Below are positions 1 through 5,655 of a DNA stretch of 5,655 nt, one piece after another. Within the stretch, counting starts at the first letter, position 1, and each line of letters opens with the position of its first letter. The position numbers were made by a program, and so were the translations under genes. Below the pieces are notes generated by a model. It was not told where the DNA came from. It did not search any database and saw nothing but the letters and a program-made list of their open reading frames with translations. Origin of the DNA: an uncultured Saprospiraceae bacterium (GTDB lineage Bacteria > Bacteroidota > Bacteroidia > Chitinophagales > Saprospiraceae); contig CALHBW010000271.1 of the NCBI GenBank assembly GCA_937930625.1, positions 1 through 5,655 of the forward strand, in the 5' to 3' direction.

Positions 1-184
1 TCTGCGTACTCTGCGTGAATCAGCATTTTCCGAAATTTACCCCGTTTACAGTATAAAACTGAAATTTGGGTTAGTCTGCCATATAATTTTTATTGTACTA
101 CTAAAACAAATTAAAATGCCCCTAATATTTTACACACTCAATTGATTTATCAATTTTTTGAAATTGTGTTTGTATTTTCATTGC

Positions 185-214
185 AGCATTATAGCATTTA
201 AGCATTATAGCATT
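185..214. repeat. Perfect 14-bp tandem direct repeat
   Basis: AGCATTATAGCATT occurs at 185-198 and again at 201-214, a 16-bp period with a 2-bp spacer. Each unit itself contains two AGCATT halves, so the hexamer appears four times. It lies just upstream of the candidate aspS promoter box. It may be a protein-binding direct repeat or simply an interspersed low-complexity repeat. The repetition is seen directly; any function is unknown. Confidence 0.8.
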
Positions 215-229
215 GTCTGCGAATTTCCC

Positions 230-237
230 TACCTTTG
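230..237 (+). promoter_or_regulatory. Candidate Bacteroidota -7 box for aspS
   Basis: TACCTTTG fits the Bacteroidota primary sigma -7 consensus TAnnTTTG exactly. No TTG is found at the usual 17-23 bp spacing upstream; the nearest (213-215) is only 14 bp away. The upstream half is therefore poor. If used, transcription would begin near 244 and give a leader of roughly 115 nt that contains the twin hairpin at 280-341. Confidence 0.4.
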
Positions 238-279
238 CCGAACCTTTTCAAAACATACTACGTTAATCAAAATTTACCT

Positions 280-341
280 ACGTAACACAGACATTCCTGT
301 CTGTATCCGCCTAAGCACAGACAAGAATGTCCGTGTTACGT
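280..341. repeat. Twin-hairpin inverted repeat (REP-doublet-like) before aspS
   Basis: Two 25-bp arms (280-304 and 317-341) are reverse complements at 23 of 25 positions, with a 12-nt loop. Each arm also folds on its own: ACAGACA-TTCC-TGTCTGT at 287-304 is a perfect 7-bp stem, and CACAGACA-AGAA-TGTCCGTG at 316-335 is an 8-bp stem with one mismatch. The outer 7 bp (ACGTAAC/GTTACGT) pair only in the long fold. This arrangement resembles REP doublets spread by Y1-type REP-associated transposases. It ends 19 bp before the aspS start, so if transcribed it would lie in the 5' UTR. The structure is certain from sequence; its origin and any regulatory role are inference. Confidence 0.8.
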
Positions 342-360
342 TTCGACTTAAACTTAAAAC

Positions 361-2121
361 ATGTACAGAACGCACAATTGCGGACAACTTCGCGCCACAA
401 ACATCGGCGAAGAAGTCATCCTATCCGGTTGGATGAACAAAAACAGAGACCTCGGCGGTATGACCTTTATTGACCTTCGAGACCGATACGGTATCACTCA
501 ACTTGTATTCAACATGGATGATGACGCCGACCTGTGCGGACGCGCCCGCAAGCTCGGACGTGAATTTGTCATACAAATCAAGGGCGTCGTGCGCGAGCGC
601 AGTAGCAAAAATCCCAATATGCCTACCGGTAATATTGAGCTTGAAGTCAAGGAACTCAATATCCTCAATGCTTCTAAGGTGCCGCCATTTACTATTGAGG
701 ACGACACGGATGGTGGCGACGAACTCCGCATGAAATACCGCTACCTTGACCTGCGTCGTGGACCTGTGCAAAACAACATTATTTTCAGAGGTAAACTTGC
801 TGTCGAAACACGCAAATATCTTTCAGAGCAGGAATTTATTGAGGTAGAAACACCTGTACTGATAAAAAGCACACCCGAAGGTGCGCGGGATTTTGTAGTG
901 CCGAGTCGCATGAATCCCGGATTGTTTTATGCCTTGCCGCAATCGCCGCAGACTTTCAAGCAGATATTAATGGTGGCTGGATTTGACAAGTATTTCCAAA
1001 TCGTCAAATGCTTTCGCGACGAAGACCTTCGTGCCGACCGTCAACCGGAATTTACCCAAATTGACTGCGAAATGTCCTTCGTCACACAAGAGGATATTCT
1101 CAATACCTTCGAGGGTTTGACCAAGTATTTGTTCAAAACGATGCTTGACCTCGACCTACCCGATTTTGCGCGTATGACCTACGACGACGCGATGAAACTC
1201 TACGGTTCGGACAAGCCCGACACGCGATTCGGGATGCAGTTCGTCGAGTTGAATGATGTGGCACAGGGCAAAGGTTTCAAAGTATTTGATAGTGTAGAAT
1301 TGGTCGTAGGAATCTGTGCCGAAGGCGCGGCAAGCTATACCCGCAAGCAACTCGACGCACTCACGAATTGGGTCAAACGCCCACAAATCGGCGCGAAAGG
1401 ATTGGTGTATGTCAAGTGTAATGAAGATGGTTCGTTTAAGTCGTCCGTAGATAAATTTTTCGACCAAGACGCCCTCAAAGCATGGGCAAGCAAAATGAAC
1501 GCCAAGCCGGGCGACCTTCTTCTTGTAATGGCAGGAGAAACGGAAAAAGCGCGCAAGCAACTCAACGAACTCCGTCTGCATGTAGGCGAACAACTTGGTT
1601 TGCGCGACCGCACGAAGTTCAATCCACTGTGGGTCGTCGATTTTCCTTTATTGGAATGGGATGAGGACAGCGAGCGTTTCCATGCGATGCACCACCCCTT
1701 TACTTCGCCAAAAAAGAATGACGTTGATAGAATGTTGAATGGCGACCATGAGACGATGAAAGCACTTCGGGCAGATGCCTACGATTTGGTCATCAATGGT
1801 GTCGAAATTGGTGGTGGCTCTATTCGTATTCACGACCGCGAATTGCAGAGTAAAAACTTTGATTTGCTCGGTTTTACGAAAGAAGAAGCAGAGGCGCAGT
1901 TTGGTTTCTTGCTCGGTGCATTCGAATATGGTGCGCCGCCACACGGAGGAATCGCCTTTGGTTTTGACCGCCTTTGTTCGGTGATGAATGGTGCGGATTC
2001 TATCCGTGATTTTATCGCTTTCCCGAAAAATAATCAGGGACGCGATATGATGATTGACGCACCTTCGCCCATCCACCAAGAACAATTGGATGAGCTGAGA
2101 TTAGATTTGAAGGGAGAATAA
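361..2121 (+). CDS. aspS: Aspartyl-tRNA synthetase (class II, bacterial type)
   Basis: Cytoplasmic enzyme that joins L-aspartate to tRNA-Asp using ATP. At 586 aa it has normal bacterial length. The N-terminal OB-fold anticodon-binding domain (about 1-105) contains GWMNKNRDLGG. The class II core has motif 1 around FIEVETPVL (159-167), the STPEGARDF loop (170-178), QSPQ (194-197), motif 2 with FRDEDLRADRQPEFTQID (218-235) and motif 3 GGIAFGFDRL (529-538, Arg537). The bacterial GAD insertion is about 305-412 (GAASYTRKQ, GAKGLVY). HAMHHPFTSP (441-450) and GVEIGGGSIRIH (480-491) are also intact. Leu31 in RDLGG, where non-discriminating enzymes such as that of Pseudomonas aeruginosa have His, suggests a tRNA-Asp-specific enzyme. 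The start is firm: an in-frame TAA lies at 355-357 and the protein opens like known AspRS. No Shine-Dalgarno is visible. It appears monocistronic, ending at its own terminator. Confidence 0.98.
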   Translation: MYRTHNCGQLRATNIGEEVILSGWMNKNRDLGGMTFIDLRDRYGITQLVFNMDDDADLCGRARKLGREFVIQIKGVVRERSSKNPNMPTGNIELEVKELNILNASKVPPFTIEDDTDGGDELRMKYRYLDLRRGPVQNNIIFRGKLAVETRKYLSEQEFIEVETPVLIKSTPEGARDFVVPSRMNPGLFYALPQSPQTFKQILMVAGFDKYFQIVKCFRDEDLRADRQPEFTQIDCEMSFVTQEDILNTFEGLTKYLFKTMLDLDLPDFARMTYDDAMKLYGSDKPDTRFGMQFVELNDVAQGKGFKVFDSVELVVGICAEGAASYTRKQLDALTNWVKRPQIGAKGLVYVKCNEDGSFKSSVDKFFDQDALKAWASKMNAKPGDLLLVMAGETEKARKQLNELRLHVGEQLGLRDRTKFNPLWVVDFPLLEWDEDSERFHAMHHPFTSPKKNDVDRMLNGDHETMKALRADAYDLVINGVEIGGGSIRIHDRELQSKNFDLLGFTKEEAEAQFGFLLGAFEYGAPPHGGIAFGFDRLCSVMNGADSIRDFIAFPKNNQGRDMMIDAPSPIHQEQLDELRLDLKGE

Positions 2122-2140
2122 TCAATCAAAAAATATTTTC

Positions 2141-2180
2141 AAAACGGCAGATAATCACAGATTGTCTGCCGTTTTTTTTT
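2141..2180 (+). terminator. Strong intrinsic terminator of aspS
   Basis: The arm AAAACGGCAGATAATC (2141-2156) pairs with GATTGTCTGCCGTTTT (2160-2175) through 16 positions, including one T-G wobble, around a 3-nt ACA loop. A run of nine T (2172-2180) follows the GC-rich base of the stem. It begins 20 bp after the aspS stop. On the opposite strand the stem is also followed by a T-rich stretch, so it could act in both directions, though no convergent gene is present. Confidence 0.93.
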
Positions 2181-2336
2181 GATAAACTGAATTACATTTT
2201 TTCTTCAAAAATACATAACAACAAACAAAACAAAACTTTACATATTTTATTTTATTTTTTTATAGAAAAACAAATAAAATGTGGAAAATACAGAATTGAT
2301 TTTATTATATTTGGATGAAGCACTACTGCTGTAACC

Positions 2337-2362
2337 CGTTATTCGTTGACTCGTTATTCGTT
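2337..2362. repeat. Direct repeat CGTTATTCGTT (two copies), with a third related copy at 2614
   Basis: CGTTATTCGTT occurs at 2337-2347 and 2352-2362. A diverged copy, CGTTATTCATTGAC at 2614-2627, matches CGTTATTCGTTGAC at 2337-2350 in 13 of 14 bases. The copies lie on both sides of the fold-back element, which suggests that the element sits within a cluster of older, degenerate intergenic repeats. Confidence 0.65.
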
Positions 2363-2378
2363 TTTTAATTTGCGGTTA

Positions 2379-2543
2379 TTAGTGAAAGAAACAAAATAAC
2401 TTCGACAGCTATATGGCTTCTTTTACGCTTATTTTCCCCCTTGAAAACAGTTATTTATCCCGATAAACGCCCGCTTTCAAGAGGAAAACTAAGCGTAAAA
2501 TAAGCTCATCAATCTGTCGAATTTATTTAATTTCTTTCACTAA
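2379..2543. repeat. 165-bp fold-back element with nested inverted repeats (MITE-like or structured RNA)
   Basis: Outer arms 2379-2408 and 2514-2543 are reverse complements at 27 of 30 positions (ends TTAGTGAAAG/CTTTCACTAA). After a short unpaired step, inner arms 2416-2446 and 2475-2505 pair again almost throughout, with one mismatch (C2420/T2501), a bulged C2489 and a small C/A irregularity near 2438. The apical loop holds a third perfect hairpin, TTTATC-CC-GATAAA (2454-2467). The whole therefore folds into one long rod. It contains no ORF, and both ends begin at a TA, compatible with insertion of a Tc1/IS630-type non-autonomous element. It could instead be a structured RNA or a decayed insertion. 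The fold is seen directly; mobility is inferred. Confidence 0.8.
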
Positions 2544-2570
2544 GAATATTACGATTGAACAATTGAGCGT

Positions 2571-2587
2571 TTTTCGCGTAGCGAAAA
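2571..2587. repeat. Small perfect hairpin TTTTCGC-GTA-GCGAAAA
   Basis: A 7-bp perfect stem with a 3-nt GTA loop, 27 bp to the right of the fold-back element. No T-run follows on either strand, so it is a poor intrinsic terminator. It is flanked by AACAATTGAGCG and AACCATTGTATATTATCC, low-complexity sequence that looks like part of the same degenerate repeat cluster as the CGTTATTC copies. Confidence 0.6.
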
Positions 2588-2859
2588 TTAACCATTGTAT
2601 ATTATCCATTAGTCGTTATTCATTGACCAAAATGATGCCAACGCCAAATACAACGAATCATTTATTTAAAAATTGTTTGATGTGAATGCTCAACCGAAAC
2701 CTCAATTTTCATCTCTACTACAAGTACAAGTTTAAATCATTTTTTTCTTGAGTAAATCCTTCTTAGTCTATTTAAAATTGAAGTTGTTTTTTTATTTATA
2801 AGAATAAAAATAGTTCATAGTCAACGAGAAATAAATTACTATAATTCGTCATAAATAAT

Positions 2860-2867
2860 TATCTTTA
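2860..2867 (+). promoter_or_regulatory. Weak candidate -7 box for the protease gene
   Basis: TATCTTTA matches TAnnTTTG at all fixed positions but the last and lies 55 bp before the protease start. No TTG element is found at the expected spacing upstream. In AT-rich DNA such a match can easily arise by chance. Confidence 0.2.
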
Positions 2868-2922
2868 AGCCCAATTACCGCTCATCCAAATTGCCGATTC
2901 AAAAATTTCCAAGTATCATTTT

Positions 2923-5409
2923 ATGAAAAGAATAACACAAGCACCTTTGGTGCTGCTTGTTTTATCATGCAGTATCATTCATTTAAATGCACAAACATTC
3001 GCAGGAAAAAACATCGAGAAATTAACTGTCAATTTATCGGAAATCACGGAATTTGATGTCTTTCAATTAAATGCACAAGCTATCGCAGATTTTATTCATT
3101 CAAATGAATTTGACAATAAAATTCATCTGACACTCGGCGCACAATACGATTGGCAAATTGATTTGTATGAAAATGATTTATTCGCAAGGGAGTATAAAGC
3201 ACGTTCGATGAATCATGCTCAAAAAAATCCCGCAATGAAAACGAATAAAATTGCCTATGAAGGCTATCTCATTGACGATACCCAAGTACGATTTTCTTTC
3301 ATGGAAGGTTTCTTTTTCGGACTAATAAAAAATCAAAGTAAAGAAATATTCATTGAGCCTTTGTATCGAATGCAGCCTGGTACTGACAAGGATATTTATG
3401 TGGTCTATAATGTTGATAATGTCGTCATTAATCCAAATAACACCTGCGGTGCTATCGCACAAAAAAACATGAGTCATCAACTTAAAAACGACTTAAAGCG
3501 ACTCAACACCTATTCCGGTACGACCACTTGCCGAAAAGTAGAACTTGCTACTTGTGCAGACCGTAGTATGTTCGACAAATACGGCTCGGAAGCCGCCGCT
3601 AATAACTACATCACAGGCATCATCAATCTCGTTGAAGTTGATTATCAAAATCCCGATGCTTTTCTATATGATTTGCAATTTGAAATCGTGGAGCAAATAG
3701 TCATCACAGAAAATAATCCGTCGGCATGGTCCGGCTTGTACCAAAACAACGATACAGAACTAAACATCACTGCACTCAATGATTTTTGTGATTGGGCAAG
3801 TAGCGGATTTTCAGCAAATTACGACTTAGCACAACTATGGACTGATACCAATATCTTCGCAGTGGATGACGGAAATGACAACTTCAATCCTGTCGGTGTA
3901 GCTTCGCTTTATGGTGTATGTAGTTCGGATAGAAATTGTAGTTTGATAGAAGATTTCACCTCTAATATGGCGGTAATGCAGGAAACTGTAAGCCACGAAT
4001 TGGGGCATAATTTTGGTTGCCCGCACAACAACTCACCGGGTAATAATATCATGGAGCCTTTCGTCAATCCGGCAGCCGATTTTTTCTCTCCGACTTCCCA
4101 ATTATTCGGCAATGCCAGCCTTGTTGATTGCGATGGTTTTTCGACTTGCGGCTGTATTGAGATACTCGAAGCCATCCCCTTCAATTGTGACCCCGCATCC
4201 GGCACTTACAGCCTCTATGTCACTGTAGAACATAATGGAAATACAGGTTTGTTTGCACTCAATGCAGGGGGTATTTTCGCAAATTTCAGTTATGTGGCTA
4301 ATGTCCAGAGTGTCACTTTGCCCTTTGTACCTGTTGGAACAAACCAAGTTACTGCAATTCATATTGGCGATGCTACTTGCCGCGATGAAATCAATTATAT
4401 CGAACCACAACAGAATGTTGTGTTACCGCGATTGGATTATTGTGCATCCGACAGCAACAATTACGACCTCACAGCAACAGATACAGAACAATTCGGAACG
4501 ATTCAACTCACTCTATTGAGCGATGCCTATGCACAGCAGGAAAACGCTGCAATAATCTATGATGTCAATGGTGCGATTGTGTATGATTATTTCCTCGCTT
4601 CATTCAATGCCGATGGCGAAACGGTACGCAATACAGGACTTTTAAATCTTGATTACGCGCCTTATACAGTGGTCGTCGGTGATGTTTTTGGTAATGGAAT
4701 ACAAGCTAATACTTGTTTTGGTGCGCCCGAATTGGAGGGTGGCTATTTGGTAGAAGACGGACAAGGTAACGTCATTTACGGACCCACTACCCCACCCTAT
4801 GGACCACTCACTCCAACCAACTGCGATGGCAATGATGGTCACTCGCAAACACATACATTCACGCCGGCAGTAGAGGCTACTTTCGGTGGTAATTTTGTTG
4901 GAACAGGCGTCACAGACAGTGCAACTGACGACGGGATAGCTACTTTCAATCCTGCTGCGGCAGGTGTGGGGCAGCATTTTATAGACTATGATTTTACATC
5001 ATATTACATTCGTCCCAATTCGCTTCCTTTTCAAAAAGCCAATGAAATGATAGGCGAATATTGTGAGCGTATCATCGTCAATGTTTACGCTGAGCCACAG
5101 CTTGAACTTTTGACGACTGTGTGCAATAATAACGGTACATATGCTCTTGTGGTAACGGCAGATTTAGGTGCATGGAATGTCGTGTCAAGCGGTGTAGCAG
5201 CAAGTGTTGGAGTAACTACGAATGCCGGAATACTTTTGGCAGATAGTACCACAGGTGGCAGTATCGCCGTCAGTCAAATTCCGCAAGGAACGGATGTTAC
5301 CATCACGATTGGTGGCGATTCGCCCGGTACTTGTCAGCAAAGTATTACCATCATTGCTCCGGATTGTACTCCGCCTGAATGTGCAGCAGATAGTGGAGAT
5401 TGGGAATGA
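2923..5409 (+). CDS. Secreted reprolysin/ADAM-like (M12B) zinc metalloprotease with C-terminal Ig-like modules
   Basis: Exported endopeptidase of 828 aa; substrate unknown. Residues 1-23 form a signal peptide (KR, hydrophobic core, likely cut LNA|QTF); VLSC at 13-16 is only a poor lipobox. Residues 24 to about 200 resemble an ADAM propeptide: YEGYLIDDTQVRFSF, then IFIEPLYRM and YVVYNVD, and a TCG at 174-176 that may be a cysteine switch. The catalytic domain (about 203-412) opens with VELATCADRSMFDKYGS, has ALNDFCDWA (284-292), and carries zinc ligands in HELGHNFGCPHN (His358, Glu359, His362, His368) and a Met-turn NNIMEP (Met377). The usual Asp after the third His is Asn369. The C-terminal part has two related Cys-containing modules (about 421-497 and 726-814), a beta-sandwich region with VFGNGI (588-593) and GGYLVEDGQGNVIYG (606-620), and an Ig-like module GGNFVGTGVTD...FNPAAAGVGQH (655-685). 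No type IX secretion C-terminal domain is seen and the end is abrupt. An in-frame TAA at 2866-2868 limits upstream extension. Confidence 0.92.
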   Translation: MKRITQAPLVLLVLSCSIIHLNAQTFAGKNIEKLTVNLSEITEFDVFQLNAQAIADFIHSNEFDNKIHLTLGAQYDWQIDLYENDLFAREYKARSMNHAQKNPAMKTNKIAYEGYLIDDTQVRFSFMEGFFFGLIKNQSKEIFIEPLYRMQPGTDKDIYVVYNVDNVVINPNNTCGAIAQKNMSHQLKNDLKRLNTYSGTTTCRKVELATCADRSMFDKYGSEAAANNYITGIINLVEVDYQNPDAFLYDLQFEIVEQIVITENNPSAWSGLYQNNDTELNITALNDFCDWASSGFSANYDLAQLWTDTNIFAVDDGNDNFNPVGVASLYGVCSSDRNCSLIEDFTSNMAVMQETVSHELGHNFGCPHNNSPGNNIMEPFVNPAADFFSPTSQLFGNASLVDCDGFSTCGCIEILEAIPFNCDPASGTYSLYVTVEHNGNTGLFALNAGGIFANFSYVANVQSVTLPFVPVGTNQVTAIHIGDATCRDEINYIEPQQNVVLPRLDYCASDSNNYDLTATDTEQFGTIQLTLLSDAYAQQENAAIIYDVNGAIVYDYFLASFNADGETVRNTGLLNLDYAPYTVVVGDVFGNGIQANTCFGAPELEGGYLVEDGQGNVIYGPTTPPYGPLTPTNCDGNDGHSQTHTFTPAVEATFGGNFVGTGVTDSATDDGIATFNPAAAGVGQHFIDYDFTSYYIRPNSLPFQKANEMIGEYCERIIVNVYAEPQLELLTTVCNNNGTYALVVTADLGAWNVVSSGVAASVGVTTNAGILLADSTTGGSIAVSQIPQGTDVTITIGGDSPGTCQQSITIIAPDCTPPECAADSGDWE

Positions 5410-5443
5410 GTTGACGAGTTTTGGGGATTTATAGCTCGTTGTG

Positions 5444-5476
5444 AAACCTATAAGGTTTTGAAAACCTTATAGGTTT
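5444..5476. repeat. 33-bp perfect palindrome after the protease gene, possible terminator
   Basis: AAACCTATAAGGTTTT (5444-5459) and AAAACCTTATAGGTTT (5461-5476) are exact reverse complements around a single G, 34 bp after the protease stop. A real hairpin would open the centre to make a loop. Only ATTT follows, so the U-tract is weak and termination is uncertain. In my recollection very similar AACCTATAAGG palindromes recur in Bacteroidota intergenic regions, which suggests an interspersed repeat, possibly doubling as a terminator on either strand. Confidence 0.8.
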
Positions 5477-5523
5477 ATTTAACTGATGTTCAATGATTTA
5501 TATAAAAAAATGGCTACCCGTCT

Positions 5524-5655
5524 AAGTTTGCCTAAAGCGAATACTCGTCAGACGAATCACTTTATTCAGTGCGAATATTTTATGAGACAAATCACGACAT
5601 TTCACAAAAACCTTCGTCAGACGAGTGTGCCCGACAACTTGAGTTAGGCAAAGTT
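5524..5655. mobile_element. Candidate MITE-like element with terminal and subterminal inverted repeats, reaching the window edge
   Basis: AAGTTTGCCTAA (5524-5535) and TTAGGCAAAGTT (5644-5655) are inverted repeats at 11 of 12 positions, and the right copy stops exactly at the window end, so the true terminus may lie beyond. Inside them a second inverted pair, ACTCGTCAGACGAA (5543-5556) and TTCGTCAGACGAGT (5613-5626), matches at 13 of 14; both contain the quasi-palindrome TCGTCAGACGA. The interior has no ORF. Size and architecture fit a non-autonomous transposable element, but no transposase or target duplication is visible, so a paired regulatory site remains possible. Confidence 0.5.

Larger units (their letters stand above)
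1..360. other. Non-coding, AT-rich leader region upstream of aspS
   Basis: No credible gene is seen here. A TTG-initiated frame from 158 runs into aspS out of frame, but its peptide is low-complexity and made from the local repeats. The first bases hold a 9-bp-period near-repeat (TCTGCGTAC, TCTGCGTGA). A short AT-only hairpin (AATTGA/TCAATT, 140-155) followed by TTTT could be a weak terminator for a gene left of the window, but there is no GC in the stem to support this. The 14-bp direct repeat, promoter-like box and twin hairpin in this stretch are listed separately. Confidence 0.7.
2181..2922. other. Long AT-rich intergenic region without genes
   Basis: About 740 bp with no convincing ORF on either strand. 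The possible frames are a few residues long, for example a 17-codon ATG frame from 2632, with no recognisable product. 2181-2336 is mostly A/T homopolymer-like sequence. The middle holds the fold-back element and short repeats annotated separately. 2628-2922 is again AT-rich and presumably carries the protease promoter; an AT-only hairpin (TTTTTATT/AATAAAAA, 2789-2810) lies there but has no clear role. Confidence 0.75.

Noticed and set aside
140..159. AATTGA/TCAATT hairpin followed by TTTT as a terminator
   Set aside because: The six-pair stem is almost all A/T and no upstream gene is visible, so it is too weak to call as a separate feature.
244..360. T-box-like or other amino-acid riboswitch in the aspS leader
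   Set aside because: No T-box sequence or specifier loop is seen; the leader structure is a simple twin inverted repeat.
158..436. TTG-started frame of 92 codons overlapping the aspS start in another frame
   Set aside because: The peptide is built from the direct repeat and twin-hairpin DNA, matches no family I know, and overlaps a certain gene out of frame.
1156..2085. Two 145-codon minus-strand frames opposite aspS
   Set aside because: They lie opposite conserved aspS catalytic sequence and show no domain features; they are antisense shadows of the real gene.
2337..2627. CRISPR array, suggested by the recurring CGTTATTC units
   Set aside because: The units are short, imperfect and irregularly spaced, and there are no uniform spacers or cas genes.
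2632..2685. 17-codon ATG frame in the intergenic region
   Set aside because: Very short, with no ribosome-binding signal or recognisable peptide, and located beside degenerate repeats.
2789..2810. TTTTTATT/AATAAAAA hairpin upstream of the protease
   Set aside because: A pure A/T stem in a strongly A/T-rich stretch is expected by chance.
2953..2970. Lipoprotein signal at VLSC (residues 13-16) of the protease
   Set aside because: Leu at the -2 position and continued hydrophobic sequence up to a good LNA|Q cleavage site favour an ordinary signal peptidase I substrate.

Overview
The window most likely comes from a member of the Bacteroidota, possibly a Saprospiria- or Chitinophagia-like lineage. 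The signs are a signal peptide ending in the 'NAQ' style common in that phylum, a long secreted protease with C-terminal Ig-like modules of the kind common in Bacteroidota exoproteins, no Shine-Dalgarno sequences before either start codon, a TAnnTTTG-type promoter box upstream of aspS, and AT-rich intergenic DNA full of short palindromic repeats. This placement is inferred from style, since no rRNA or other phylogenetic marker is present apart from aspS.

Layout: 1-360 is a non-coding leader with a 14-bp direct repeat, a promoter-like box and a large twin-hairpin inverted repeat ending 19 bp before the aspS start. 361-2121 is a complete aspS (aspartyl-tRNA synthetase, 586 aa), closed by a textbook intrinsic terminator at 2141-2180. 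2181-2922 is a long AT-rich intergenic stretch without genes. It carries a 165-bp fold-back element (2379-2543) flanked by degenerate copies of a short CGTTATTC-type repeat, and a small perfect hairpin. 2923-5409 encodes an 828-aa secreted zinc metalloprotease of the reprolysin/ADAM-like (M12B) type with signal peptide, ADAM-like propeptide, catalytic domain and several C-terminal beta-sandwich modules. A 33-bp palindrome follows the gene at 5444-5476, and from about 5524 to the window end there is a candidate small inverted-repeat (MITE-like) element that may continue past the edge.

The two genes have no evident functional link: one is housekeeping translation, the other an exported protease, and a strong terminator plus about 800 bp separate them. 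Nothing here proves a new biological system. The most notable signals are the structured intergenic repeats (four different families in 5.7 kb) and a bacterial protease that appears to keep an ADAM-like propeptide with a candidate cysteine switch but lacks a recognisable type IX secretion C-terminal domain.
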